Shown piece after piece: positions 55,739-64,000 of a stretch of DNA of 64,000 nucleotides. Where the stretch lies: assembly GCF_015207005.2 (NCBI RefSeq), contig NZ_JADEXS020000001.1:1116001-1180000 (forward strand). Direction: 5' to 3'. The notes beneath the pieces were generated by a model, which ran no database searches, was not told the DNA's origin, and worked only from the letters and a program-made list of their open reading frames with translations. Each line of letters opens with the position of its first letter. The stretch's first letter is position 1. Position numbers and translations under genes: made by a program. The stretch comes from Desmonostoc muscorum LEGE 12446 (lineage in GTDB: Bacteria > Cyanobacteriota > Cyanobacteriia > Cyanobacteriales > Nostocaceae).

Positions 55739-58444
55739 CTACAGCAATGTATTGACTACAGAAGAAGGTGCAACTCCATTTTGGGAATCAACGATCGCTG
55801 TACCAGTATTTTGTTGGTGTGTCTCTTCTTTAACTACACCACGCCCTCTAATTAATTTAATTGCCCGATTCACGCTTTCTGGTAAAATCACCACCAGGCT
55901 GTTATCTGGTGCCATGTCTAAGCCTTTGTTAATCGCTTGTGTTTCATCCAAAATTGATTCATAGCGACTCTCAGGCTTAACTTCGTTAATGCCTTGAATT
56001 ATCAACTGGGCAGCCGATCCCCGTGGCCTTCCCCTCGTGTCATCATCTTCTTTGACGATGATGTAATCAAAAATTTGCGCTGCTAGTTTGCCTAAGGTGA
56101 CAAAATCTTCATCACGGCGATCGCCAGGACCTCCAATGACGCCAATGCGTTGTCCCGTCGTCCAATTCCGCACAAAAGCGCCCACTGCTTCGTAACTAGC
56201 CGCGTTGTGGGCATAGTCTACCAAAGCGTGGTAGCTGCCTAAGTTAAATAAATTCATCCGTCCCGGAGTTTGACTCACGGAAGCCCGGAAGGTCTTCAAA
56301 CCAGCACGAATCTGTTCAATTGTGACGTTTTGCACGAAGGCTGCCAAACTTGCCGCTAAGGCGTTGGCAATCATAAATGGCGCCCGCCCGCCCATTGTTA
56401 AAGGTATATTTTCTGCTCTTTCTATACGGTGTGTCCAATCGCCTTTGACAATGGACAGATAGCCATTTTCATATACCGCTGCGACTCCGCCCTTTTGAAT
56501 GTGCTTCCGCACCAATTCCGAGTCGGGATTCATGGTGAAGTAAGCAATGTTGGCTTTAGTTTTTTCTGACATGGCGGCGACGCGGCGATCGTCGGCGTTC
56601 AGTACTGCATAGCCATCAGGAAATACGGCTTCTGCGACTACGCTCTTGAGGTTAGCTAGCTGGTCGATGGTATCTATATCGCCTATTCCTAAGTGGTCGG
56701 CGGCTACATTTAACACTACACCCACATTTGCAGCTTCAAAACCCAGCCCAGAGCGGAGAATCCCACCGCGAGCCGTTTCCAGTACTGCTACTTCCACTGT
56801 GGGGTCTTGCAGGATGAGGTGGGCACTTTGGGGGCCTGTGTTATCGCCAGATTCTACTAAGTAATCACCGATATAAGTTCCGTCGGTAGTAGTATAACCT
56901 ACTACTTTGCCAGTCTGCTTATAAATATGGGCTAGGAGTCGAGTAGTGGTGGTTTTGCCATTGGTACCTGTAACGCTGAGAATCGGAATTTGGCTAGATT
57001 GTTCGTTGGGAAACAGCATATCCATTACTGCGCCAGCGACGTTGCGGGGAATGCCAACGCTGGGGGCGACGTGCATCCTAAAACCGGGAGCGGCGTTAAC
57101 TTCGACAATCACGCCATCTACTTCCCGCAGAGGACGGCTAATATCCGAGGTGACGATATCTAAGCCGGCGATGTCCAAACCGATAATTTTCACTACCCGT
57201 TGTGCCAACCAAAGGTTTTCTGGGTGAATTTCGTCGGTACGGTCTACAGCACTACCACCTGTACTCAAGTTTGCCGTTGCCCTCAAATAACAAATAGTGC
57301 CCTTGGGTGGCACACTATTTAGGGTATAGCCTTGTCTTTCTAGGAGTTGGTAGCTGGTGCGGTCTAGTTCAATCTTGGTCAGGACGTTATCATGCCCTTC
57401 GCCGCGATTTGGATCAAGGTTAGTTTCTTCAATCAATTCGGCGATGGTGGATCTGCCGTTGCCAATGATATGAGCTGGGACGCGTTCGGCTACTGCCACT
57501 ACTTTGCCATTTACTACCAGTACCCTGTGGTCGCGGCCAACATAATATCTTTCGATAATAATTGAGCGGGAAACTTGTCTAGCAGCTTCATAGGCAGCTT
57601 CAGCTTCTTCCCACGTTCTGATATCAATGGTGATACCGCGTCCGTGGTTGCCATCGAGGGGCTTAATAACAATGGGATAGCCACCAACGTATTCAATGGC
57701 TTCTTCCAAATCGTCCAAGAAGTTGATCGTTGTGCCTCTGGGTACTGGGGCACCAGCGGCTGCGAGGATGCGTTTGGTGGCTTCTTTGTCGCAAGCTAGT
57801 TCTACGCCGAGAATGCTGGTGTTGTCAGTCATTGTTGCCTGCATTCGCTTCTGGTTGACGCCGTAGCCTAGCTGAATCAAAAAGCGGGCTTCCAGAGCCA
57901 TCCAGGGAATGCCTCTTTTTTCGGCTTCTTTGATGATCGCTTCCGTAGAAGGCCCTAAGGAAGCATCACGGCTGAAGTCTTTCAGGTCTTGGATATCTTG
58001 CTCTAGTTCTGCTTTGGGATAGCGACCGCGATCGACGATACTCTGGCACAGCCGCACCGCTGCTCGTCCAGCGTAACGTCCCGCTTCCTCATTCAAGTAC
58101 TCAATCACTACTTGGTAAATTCCAGGGGTAGCAGTTTCACGAGTGCGGCCAAAGCCGACATGCATTCCCGCTAGTTCTTGGAGTTCTAGTGCTACATGTT
58201 CCACGATGTGGCCCATCATCGTGCCTTCTCTCACTCGCATCAGAAAACCACCACGACAGCCAGGGGAACAATAGTGACCCTCCAGACTTGGCAGCGCCTC
58301 AACTAATCCTTCGTAAAAGCCAGGGATTTCATTCGAGGGCGTCTCGGCAAGGTTTTCTAAATCGAGGCGCATGACGATCAGCTTGTGGCGTCGAATGCTC
58401 CAGTAGTTTGGGCCGCGTAAGGTCTGGATCTTGAGGATTCTCAT
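55739..58444 (-). CDS. cphA: Cyanophycin synthetase
   Basis: The 901-residue enzyme starts MRILKIQTLRGPNYWSIRRH and has the N-terminal domain (1-160), an ATP-grasp domain (about 210-470, KPLDGNHGRGITIDI) and a Mur-ligase-type domain (about 480-901) with P-loop SVTGTNGKTTTTRLLAHIY. It polymerises aspartate and arginine into cyanophycin, the nitrogen store. ATG 58444 is preferred over the in-frame upstream ATG 58474 because it begins with the conserved MRILKIQ. It lies downstream of cphB in the same orientation, separated by 428 bases of repeats. Confidence 0.97.
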   Translation of the reverse strand: MRILKIQTLRGPNYWSIRRHKLIVMRLDLENLAETPSNEIPGFYEGLVEALPSLEGHYCSPGCRGGFLMRVREGTMMGHIVEHVALELQELAGMHVGFGRTRETATPGIYQVVIEYLNEEAGRYAGRAAVRLCQSIVDRGRYPKAELEQDIQDLKDFSRDASLGPSTEAIIKEAEKRGIPWMALEARFLIQLGYGVNQKRMQATMTDNTSILGVELACDKEATKRILAAAGAPVPRGTTINFLDDLEEAIEYVGGYPIVIKPLDGNHGRGITIDIRTWEEAEAAYEAARQVSRSIIIERYYVGRDHRVLVVNGKVVAVAERVPAHIIGNGRSTIAELIEETNLDPNRGEGHDNVLTKIELDRTSYQLLERQGYTLNSVPPKGTICYLRATANLSTGGSAVDRTDEIHPENLWLAQRVVKIIGLDIAGLDIVTSDISRPLREVDGVIVEVNAAPGFRMHVAPSVGIPRNVAGAVMDMLFPNEQSSQIPILSVTGTNGKTTTTRLLAHIYKQTGKVVGYTTTDGTYIGDYLVESGDNTGPQSAHLILQDPTVEVAVLETARGGILRSGLGFEAANVGVVLNVAADHLGIGDIDTIDQLANLKSVVAEAVFPDGYAVLNADDRRVAAMSEKTKANIAYFTMNPDSELVRKHIQKGGVAAVYENGYLSIVKGDWTHRIERAENIPLTMGGRAPFMIANALAASLAAFVQNVTIEQIRAGLKTFRASVSQTPGRMNLFNLGSYHALVDYAHNAASYEAVGAFVRNWTTGQRIGVIGGPGDRRDEDFVTLGKLAAQIFDYIIVKEDDDTRGRPRGSAAQLIIQGINEVKPESRYESILDETQAINKGLDMAPDNSLVVILPESVNRAIKLIRGRGVVKEETHQQNTGTAIVDSQNGVAPSSVVNTLL

Positions 58445-58872
58445 GGGAATAGGTAGATGGAGATTCGGAACCAAAATTCTAGTTTCTTACTGGAATTGAC
58501 CGCTAAACTGTTCATCGCAAACAGTTTTTTCTTTTTACATGGTATTCTCATCATTTTTCTACAGCAAAAAATAAATGAGCGGTCAACCAATTTTGGATTT
58601 TAGATTGATGATAGCGAAGCTAAGCCGTGTCCGGGAGCGTCTTTTAAATTGAAAGAGACCACAAGGGTACTTAGCTCCTAGAATTATTAGATTTACCATA
58701 GCGTAGGTAAGCCGAGTTGGGATAACGCTACGCTGCAAAACGAGCTTTTTTGAGATTTGTTTCGCCGACTTTGTGGCAAACCATAAACCAAAAAGCTGTT
58801 TTAATCTAAAATCCCCAATCTTAAATCTAAAATTTCTGGTCAACTCAGTGTAACCTCAGATACTTTATCCCG
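58445..58872. repeat. Repeat-filled gap between cphB and cphA
   Basis: Outer words TTTTGGATTTTAGATT (58590s) and AATCTAAAATCCCC (58803) face each other; inside are several small palindromic repeats, for example AGCGTAGGTAAGCCG. The region is non-coding; a minus-strand frame of 86 codons there is a translation of repeats. Confidence 0.6.
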
Positions 58873-59736
58873 TCAGCTGGAGATTCGGTGTACAGCAGGC
58901 AATACAGTGCGCTGGTACAGGTGGAAGCGATCGCCATAGCTGAGGATATGCAGACGTAAGTTATGCACCGTTAGGGGTTCGTTAGCACCGACATGGGGTT
59001 CGTTGGTGTGGGTTAGCTCAGTGGGATCAACAATGGTGACACTGCCTTTACCCATAACTTGTAGCCAGCCATCACGTTCAAACACAGCACAAGTATCTTC
59101 GTCAATGCCAATACCCAAGCGATCGGGATGAGCTGCGATCGCACTAATCAGCCGTCCCATCCGATTCCGGTTATGAAAGTGTTGGTCAACAATGACTTCA
59201 GGAATAAATCCCAAACCCGTTGCCATATCCACTAAAGAACGATTTGGCGACTCTCCACTACCGCCGCCAGCAATCATATGGTGCCCCATCACTGCTGCTC
59301 CGGCACTGGTGCCTGCTAAGGTAAGTTGCCCTGACCTCACCCGCTGCCGGATAATTTCCATCGCTGGCGTATCTGCCAATACGCCACAGAGACGCAGTTG
59401 GTCTCCTCCTGTCAAAAATACCCCACTACAGGCTTCTAAGGATGCTTTGATCTGGGAGGCTTCACACTGTTCCCGTTCGCGGATGTCTAAAATCTCTACC
59501 TTCTGGGCACCCATTTCTTCAAAAATCCGAATATACCGACCACCGATGATAGCGGGTTCACGAGAGGCAGATGGAATAATTGTAATATAGCCTTTACTAG
59601 CACCGGCACGTCCAAAAAAAGTTCTTAGGATGTCGCGCCCGTGAACTTTGTCTTCTGCGCCTCCGATAACTAGAACGGCGGTTTTCGTTGCTTGGGGTGT
59701 CCTCATTTCCAGCGATTTAGCTTTTAATTCCGGCAT
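58873..59736 (-). CDS. cphB: Cyanophycinase
   Basis: A 287-residue serine peptidase of the S51 family: VLVIGGAEDKVHGRDILRTF, SGVFLTGGDQLRLCGVLADT, and the nucleophile region LAGTSAGAAVMGHHMI (Ser in GTSAGA). The C-terminal half carries GIGIDEDTCAVFE. It cleaves cyanophycin to beta-Asp-Arg dipeptides. It is the first gene of the cphBA unit, as usual for cyanobacteria. Confidence 0.95.
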   Translation of the reverse strand: MPELKAKSLEMRTPQATKTAVLVIGGAEDKVHGRDILRTFFGRAGASKGYITIIPSASREPAIIGGRYIRIFEEMGAQKVEILDIREREQCEASQIKASLEACSGVFLTGGDQLRLCGVLADTPAMEIIRQRVRSGQLTLAGTSAGAAVMGHHMIAGGGSGESPNRSLVDMATGLGFIPEVIVDQHFHNRNRMGRLISAIAAHPDRLGIGIDEDTCAVFERDGWLQVMGKGSVTIVDPTELTHTNEPHVGANEPLTVHNLRLHILSYGDRFHLYQRTVLPAVHRISS

Positions 59737-60466
59737 TGTGTTTCTCCTGTCAACAACTTCAGGTGAATTTAAACAAGATCAGAAGCCTGATGATTTTTGC
59801 GCTTTGCAACTTTTGAGAGGACACTTTGGTGAAGTTTGGATTCTCCTGGGCTACAGTTCCAAATTCTTGTTTAACGCACACGATGCCTCAGTTTAAACGT
59901 GTCCGCTGCCCTGACTCTGCTGCTAGCGCCTTGTTTTTCACCTTTACACTTCCAGACTGGCAAAATAGTCCTTACTTAGTAAGCTAGGGAGGACACTTCT
60001 TTGGTGGGGTTGCCCCCCATTTTGGAGCCAGTGCCTTGGAGAGACATTGCGCCCTTGAACTTTCGCAAAGTTGTTCGCCCTTAGCATTCCCAAAGGTTAG
60101 CAAGTGCCGTCGGTTTTGCCGACTTGTTTGCCTAGTATTTGAGTCAAGAGAATAAACTGGCATGAAATTGTCAGTTTTCCCCTTTGGCATTGGGGATGAA
60201 CAGGTAAGACCACGCTTTTTTCTGAGGCTGGCTCGATGCATCCTGAAAGTTGTTAACTTGATATGATTATTAATTTAAATGTAGTTGTGACAACATTTAA
60301 ACATAAATTAAGTAATTAGAAAAACTTTAGATCCCATCTAAAATCCAAGACTCCTGGTACTTTTAGATACTATTGATAAAGTTTAACTGTAGTTTGACCC
60401 AACATTGGCTTCTTGTGTTTGCTAGACATTCAAATTTAAGATTAGTGTCCTTGAATACGAATTACT
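59737..60466. other. Divergent gap between cphB and trmD
   Basis: These 730 bases contain a small-repeat cluster at 59995-60060 (GGGGTTGCCCCCCA and GGAGCCAGTGC words) and AT-rich sequence toward trmD. No convincing gene is present. One candidate NtcA-type box is at 60357-60370. Confidence 0.5.
60357..60370. promoter_or_regulatory. Candidate NtcA box (GTA-N8-TAC)
   Basis: GTACTTTTAGATAC fits GTA-N8-TAC exactly. A TAGTTT, matching TAN3T, follows 19 bases later, slightly closer than the usual 22. It lies 97 bases ahead of trmD and about 620 bases from cphB. The match is short enough to occur by chance. Confidence 0.25.
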
Positions 60467-61168
60467 GTGCGTTTTGATATAGTTACACTTTTTCCTGACT
60501 GTTTTCACTCGGTTCTCAACTCTGGGTTGCTGGGTAAAGCTTTAGCCAAACAGATTGCCCAAGTGCATCTGATTAATCCGCGGGACTTTACAACTGACAA
60601 GCACCGTAAGGTCGATGATGAACCCTACGGTGGCGGCGTAGGGATGCTAATGAAGCCAGAACCAATCTTCAGTGCTGTGGAGTCGCTGCCGATTCTACCT
60701 CGAAGAGAAGTTATTTTGATGAGTCCACAGGGTCAAACAATTAATCAACCTTTGTTGCGAGAATTAGCAACAAATTATGACCAGTTAGTGGTGATTTGTG
60801 GGCATTACGAAGGAGTAGATGAGAGGGTGCTGCATTTGGTGACTCGTGAAGTATCTTTAGGAGATTTTATTCTGACTGGTGGCGAAATTCCAGCAATGGC
60901 TTTAATTAACGGTGTAGTGCGACTTTTACCAGGAACCGTAGCCAAAACAGAGTCCTTGACAGCAGAAAGTTTTGAGGAGGGGTTATTGGACTATCCCCAA
61001 TATACTCGCCCAGCAAATTTTCGGGGCTTGAAAGTGCCGGAGGTATTGCTGTCTGGAAATCATGCTGCTATTGCACGCTGGCGTTACGAACAACAAATTC
61101 AAAAAACACGCGATCGCCGTCCCGATCTCCTGGAAAAATGGGAGGAGGGGAAGGGGAATGGGGAATGA
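60467..61168 (+). CDS. trmD: tRNA (guanine-37-N1) methyltransferase
   Basis: The 233-residue protein has FDIVTLFPDCFHSVLNSGLL, DEPYGGGVGMLMKPEP and SLGDFILTGGEIPAMALING, the trefoil-knot SAM-binding signature of TrmD. It methylates G37 in several tRNAs. The start is GTG at 60467. The last ten residues (EKWEEGKGNGE) run into a GA-rich repeat. ispF follows on the same strand. Confidence 0.96.
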   Translation: MRFDIVTLFPDCFHSVLNSGLLGKALAKQIAQVHLINPRDFTTDKHRKVDDEPYGGGVGMLMKPEPIFSAVESLPILPRREVILMSPQGQTINQPLLRELATNYDQLVVICGHYEGVDERVLHLVTREVSLGDFILTGGEIPAMALINGVVRLLPGTVAKTESLTAESFEEGLLDYPQYTRPANFRGLKVPEVLLSGNHAAIARWRYEQQIQKTRDRRPDLLEKWEEGKGNGE

Positions 61169-61290
61169 GGGATGAGGGAGCAGGGGAGGCAGGGGGAGCA
61201 GGGGGAAAATAACTCAGCACTCCAATGCCCAATGCCCAATGCCCAATGACAAATGACAAATGACAAATGCCCAATGACAAATGACAAATG
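61169..61290. repeat. GA-rich and CCCAATG/ACAAATG arrays between trmD and ispF
   Basis: GGGGGAGCAG-type sequence is followed by tandem CCCAATG (four copies) and ACAAATG units that run into the ispF start codon. The array is similar to that before murQ. Confidence 0.8.
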
Positions 61291-61770
61291 ACTAAAATTC
61301 GTATTGGTAACGGCTACGACATTCACAGACTGGTGAGCGATCGCGCTTTAATTTTAGGAGGAATTCAAATTCCCCATGAACTCGGTTTGTTGGGTCACAG
61401 TGACGCTGATGTACTTACCCATGCCATTATGGATGCCATGCTTGGGGCATTATCTTTGGGGGATATTGGTCATTATTTTCCCCCTAGCGATCCCCAATGG
61501 GCGGGAGCAGATAGTTTAATACTATTAACTCAAGTAAATCAGCTAATTCTGGAGCAAGGTTGGCAGGTGGGAAATATTGACTCGGTGGTAGTGGCAGAAC
61601 GTCCCAAATTAAAACCGCATATTCACAAAATGCGCGACAAATTAGCGACAGTTTTAGAATTAGAACCAAACCAAATTGGCATCAAAGCTACCACCAATGA
61701 AAAATTAGGTCCTGTTGGACGAGAAGAAGGTATATGTGCTTATGCTGTAGTCTTACTATTGCAAGAATAA
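61288..61770 (+). CDS. ispF: 2-C-methyl-D-erythritol 2,4-cyclodiphosphate synthase
   Basis: The 160-residue enzyme has metal ligands in [10 protein letters not shown] and [15 protein letters not shown], plus [17 protein letters not shown]. It forms the cyclodiphosphate of the MEP isoprenoid pathway. Length is normal. Its ATG is the last of a series of ATG-containing heptamers, and no separate ribosome binding site is visible. Confidence 0.96.
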   Translation: MTKIRIGNGYDIHRLVSDRALILGGIQIPHELGLLGHSDADVLTHAIMDAMLGALSLGDIGHYFPPSDPQWAGADSLILLTQVNQLILEQGWQVGNIDSVVVAERPKLKPHIHKMRDKLATVLELEPNQIGIKATTNEKLGPVGREEGICAYAVVLLLQE

Positions 61771-61804
61771 CGATAGGATGATGTCAAAAAACTCAGAATT
61801 TATT

Positions 61805-62614
61805 CTAGGGTTTTCGCACCAATGAGTCATTAAAAAGTAAAGTACTAGTCCAAGTTTGCTGCGCTTTTTTTGCTGTTTCACAACTACCATTTTCATTCAT
61901 CCGACCAGTTAGCTTATTCGGGCATTCTTGGCGAATTTCAGATAATTTATCAAACAATCTCGGATGATTAATACAAGTTGCCCCGTCTGTTTGCCAAGCT
62001 GCCTCAAAAACCATCTTGTTGCTGGGAGTTGGTTCTTGAATATTTAGCACATCATATACATCAATTAAAATCCCATCTTTAGTGTGAGGTTTACCGTTAC
62101 CGCAGTAATCAGCACGTACCATGCGAGTACAAGCTTGGTGATAGTCTCGGAGTGGTTTTCCTTGGAAGCTTTTCCAAGGCTTATAGCCAAAGCGAACGCA
62201 TTTAGCTAACGCACCATTTGTACAACCAAATGTGAAAATATCAGTTGATTCTATATGTTTTCCGGTTTCATCCCACGAACCTGAAAGTGAAATAGCCTTA
62301 GCAACTTTGTTGACATCGGGCTGACATAAGTTTTTCCATTGAAAATCAGTTTGATCTTGATAGAAAACAGTATAAAGATATATCTCTTTGTCTGGATCTT
62401 TTGGATCTAGTTCTACATCTTTAATTTGAAATTTCTGTTTTCTTCCCTGTTCATCAAATGCTGTTAACTCTAACCCTTTTAAATCTTTACCTTTAATAAT
62501 GACAGTTTTTTCACTAGCCTTTGATGGTTTTGGCTGTGGTTGAAGAATTTTCCCACAGCTTAGAAGCGATATTAATAAGACGATAATTAGACTAGCTATA
62601 AGTAGTTTTTTCAT
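61805..62614 (-). CDS. ADYC-domain lipoprotein
   Basis: From ATG 62614 the protein (about 269 residues) begins MKKLLIASLIIVLLISLLSC, a lipoprotein signal with lipobox LLSC. The mature part has CTRMVRADYCGNGKPHTKDG, the signature of the ADYC domain, several cysteines that could form disulfides, and FGCTNGALAKCVRFGYKPW. The domain occurs in exported bacterial proteins of unknown function. The longer frame to 62683 adds a non-signal leader and is rejected. Confidence 0.75.
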   Translation of the reverse strand: MKKLLIASLIIVLLISLLSCGKILQPQPKPSKASEKTVIIKGKDLKGLELTAFDEQGRKQKFQIKDVELDPKDPDKEIYLYTVFYQDQTDFQWKNLCQPDVNKVAKAISLSGSWDETGKHIESTDIFTFGCTNGALAKCVRFGYKPWKSFQGKPLRDYHQACTRMVRADYCGNGKPHTKDGILIDVYDVLNIQEPTPSNKMVFEAAWQTDGATCINHPRLFDKLSEIRQECPNKLTGRMNENGSCETAKKAQQTWTSTLLFNDSLVRKP

Positions 62615-63043
62615 AGCTTGAATGCTCCAATAAAGAACATTCTGATTTATACCAAATAAATAAACCTTTAAGCAGTTCCACATAAAAATTGCACATTGAC
62701 CGGAGGCGGAGCTTCTCCGGCTCCGCTCGATTAGACTGTTGACCGTTGAACGCCAGTTGCTTCAACGGGGGGAACCCCCGCAACGCACTGGCTCCCGTTG
62801 ACAGTCAACAGTTAACAGTCAACGACCACCACGAGTAGTTATGCAATTTAGACGTGCATTACCTTATCTGTTAAAACAGTTATCTGAGAAATAAAAAATT
62901 AAATAAAATTAGACACAAACCCTTTTAACCTACAGTTTCACAGAGGATAAAAGGGTGTGCCGTTAATTATATGAGACTGATATCAAATCTTATTTTCGTG
63001 GGTAAAATGCTACTAATTTGGGGTTTAAACCCTACAATAGCAG
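62615..63043. other. Intergenic region with small repeats
   Basis: This 429-base region contains a small dispersed repeat (62695-62730), a palindromic stretch with GGGGGGAACCCCCG and GCACTGGCTCC words (62760-62798), and heptamer-like ACAGTCA/ACAGTTA units to about 62823. I see no gene. Confidence 0.6.
62695..62730. repeat. Small dispersed repeat (ATTGACC..GAGGCGGAGC type), copy 2
   Basis: Begins ATTGACCGGAGGCGGAGC and forms a hairpin around TTCTCC. It matches the copy at 34501-34536 at nearly all positions. Confidence 0.75.
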
Positions 63044-63235
63044 CTATTTCACCTCAACCCTCCGTACAGCTACCAACTGTCCACCTTCAACTTTGAGGCT
63101 TTGCAGTTGGGTTCCTTGCAAGGTCAAACCGTTTATAGTGGTGCCGTTTGAAGCAATTCTAGCATTAGCTACTCCACAAAAACCTATAGTAGACAATGCA
63201 GCGGTGATGCCAATCGCTAAAAGGTTTTTTTTCAT
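63044..63235 (-). CDS. Small exported protein, tandem paralogue 1
   Basis: The 63-residue protein begins MKKNLLAIGITAALSTIGFC then GVANA, a Sec signal peptide with ANA cleavage site. The mature part (about 38 residues) contains TTINGLTLQGTQLQSLKVEG and ends VAVRRVEVK. It is closely similar to the next gene upstream. No family is recognised. Short beta-strand-like repeats suggest a surface or extracellular role. Confidence 0.6.
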   Translation of the reverse strand: MKKNLLAIGITAALSTIGFCGVANARIASNGTTINGLTLQGTQLQSLKVEGGQLVAVRRVEVK

Positions 63236-63300
63236 AAGAAAGTTAGCCTCCAACAGTTTTTATGTAATTATAAATTGGGGCCTAAACCCTAGAATAACAG

Positions 63301-63522
63301 CTATTTAGCCTCAACCCTTTTTACAGCTACCAACTGTCCACCTTCAACTTTGAGGCTTTGCAGTTGGGTTCTTTGTAAGGTAAAACCGTTTATACTAGAG
63401 CCGTTTATACTGACACCGTTTATACTAATGCCGTTACTGATTATTCTACCATTAGCTACTCCACAAAAAGCTATAGTAGACAATGCACTGGTGACGCCAA
63501 TCGCTAAAAGGTGTTTTTTCAT
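63301..63522 (-). CDS. Small exported protein, tandem paralogue 2
   Basis: The 73-residue protein begins MKKHLLAIGVTSALSTIAFC then GVANG, again a signal peptide. The mature part has NGISINGVSINGSSINGFTL, i.e. tandem five-residue SING units, and ends like its neighbour (LQSLKVEGGQLVAVKRVEAK). It exceeds paralogue 1 by ten residues, which are extra SING units. The pair is transcribed in tandem on the minus strand, with 65 bases between them. Confidence 0.6.
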   Translation of the reverse strand: MKKHLLAIGVTSALSTIAFCGVANGRIISNGISINGVSINGSSINGFTLQRTQLQSLKVEGGQLVAVKRVEAK

Positions 63523-63800
63523 AAAAAATTAGCCTCCAAGAGCTTTTCTGTGATCATTAATATCAGAGTTATTCAGCAATGTATAATTTTAATATAAAAA
63601 TTTACATATATTACATATATTATTTATTTAGAATTATTGGATAAATATTTGCTATTTGTACTTCCCCTAAATCACTTTCGCAAACAGGCGGTATCGATGA
63701 CCCGGATCTTTGTTAACATTTCAAATAATAATAACTTACGTTCCGCCTACACCTTATAGCATTGCCACTAATTAGACAAAATTACAATAGATTTAATTCT

Positions 63801-64000
63801 ATGAAATCACCATCCATCTTTTTTACAATTAAGCGCTTTTGGTTGTCAATAATTCTGACTTCAGCAATAGCATTTTTAGTTACCGCCTGCAACCCCGGCA
63901 ACTTCAAAACCCCAGCTGCTCAAGTGCCACAAATCGTTAGCGCAGTTTTGAGTGAGCCTTCAACTTTTAATTATGCTTTGAATGAGTCAGCATACAGCGT
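63801..64000 (+). CDS. Peptide-type ABC transporter substrate-binding protein, 5' part
   Basis: The first 66 codons are visible. After an N-terminal membrane segment (FWLSIILTSAIAFLVTAC) there is a lipobox VTAC, then QIVSAVLSEPSTFNYALNES, which is the start of family 5 (peptide/nickel/oligosaccharide) extracellular solute-binding proteins. The remainder lies beyond the window. Confidence 0.75.
   Translation, partial: MKSPSIFFTIKRFWLSIILTSAIAFLVTACNPGNFKTPAAQVPQIVSAVLSEPSTFNYALNESAYS

Noticed and set aside
58583..58843. 86-codon minus-strand frame between cphB and cphA
   Set aside because: Begins and ends in the TTTTAGATTGG-type repeat; no independent coding evidence.
59984..60241. 85-codon minus-strand frame upstream of trmD
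   Set aside because: Translates small palindromic repeats; basic, Cys/Pro-rich composition is typical of repeat DNA.

Overview
The window reads as chromosome of a filamentous, heterocyst-forming cyanobacterium of the Nostoc/Anabaena type. The evidence is dense HIP1 octamers (GCGATCGC), cyanophycin synthetase and cyanophycinase side by side, a cyanobacteriochrome taxis cluster closely matching Anabaena PixJ, cyanobacteria-restricted families (DUF3110, DUF2887, many Uma2 proteins), and large numbers of short tandem heptamer repeats and small dispersed or palindromic repeats between, and sometimes inside, genes. No rRNA operon, CRISPR array, complete insertion sequence or prophage is visible.

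Layout. 1-5.2 kb: an exported protein cut by the window edge, a CadD-like transporter, a DUF1003 membrane protein, a GIY-YIG protein, an orphan sugar ABC permease and a DUF2887 nuclease-like protein. 5.6-11.6 kb: a very large TamB-type protein. 11.9-13.3 kb: DUF3110 protein and MurQ. 13.9-24.7 kb: a phototaxis system of PatA-like regulator, CheY, CheW, a methyl-accepting photoreceptor with three bilin-type GAF domains, and a CheA-like hybrid kinase; a four-helix-bundle (S23) gene framed by inverted heptamer arrays sits inside it. 24.8-33.1 kb: a Uma2 pseudogene, PotB and PotD of a polyamine transporter, another Uma2 gene, a multi-PAS histidine kinase, a rhodanese and a LuxR-type regulator. 33.2-34.7 kb: a small protein, a GerMN lipoprotein and tRNA-Gly(CCC).

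34.7-39.0 kb, directly downstream of the tRNA, is an accessory island: remnants of what look like a DNA methylase and a P-type ATPase, a Uma2 gene, an unknown protein, a DUF6887/DUF6888-like pair, and a retron-type reverse transcriptase followed by an AT-rich HEPN-like gene whose frame continues 82 codons past its stop. This is the best candidate for an unusual (defence-type) system, but the 5' part of the RT looks eroded, so it may be a relic.

39.3-64 kb is mostly housekeeping: ClpC, a STAS-sugar transferase fusion, a pentapeptide-RidA fusion, a Nudix hydrolase, MalQ, a RodZ-like protein, an RluB-like pseudouridine synthase, a DUF2993 protein, CdsA, CbiT, a Ser/Thr kinase with a duplicated tail, TatA (too short for routine ORF calling), CphA/CphB, TrmD, IspF, an ADYC-domain lipoprotein, two tandem small exported proteins and the start of a peptide-type binding protein.

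A theme across the window is repeats touching genes: heptamer arrays abut the start codons of murQ, pixL, ispF and the Nudix gene, extend the C-terminus of the pseudouridine synthase and the S23 protein, insert in frame into the TamB protein, and a small dispersed repeat appears to interrupt the kinase domain between its catalytic loop and DFG motif.
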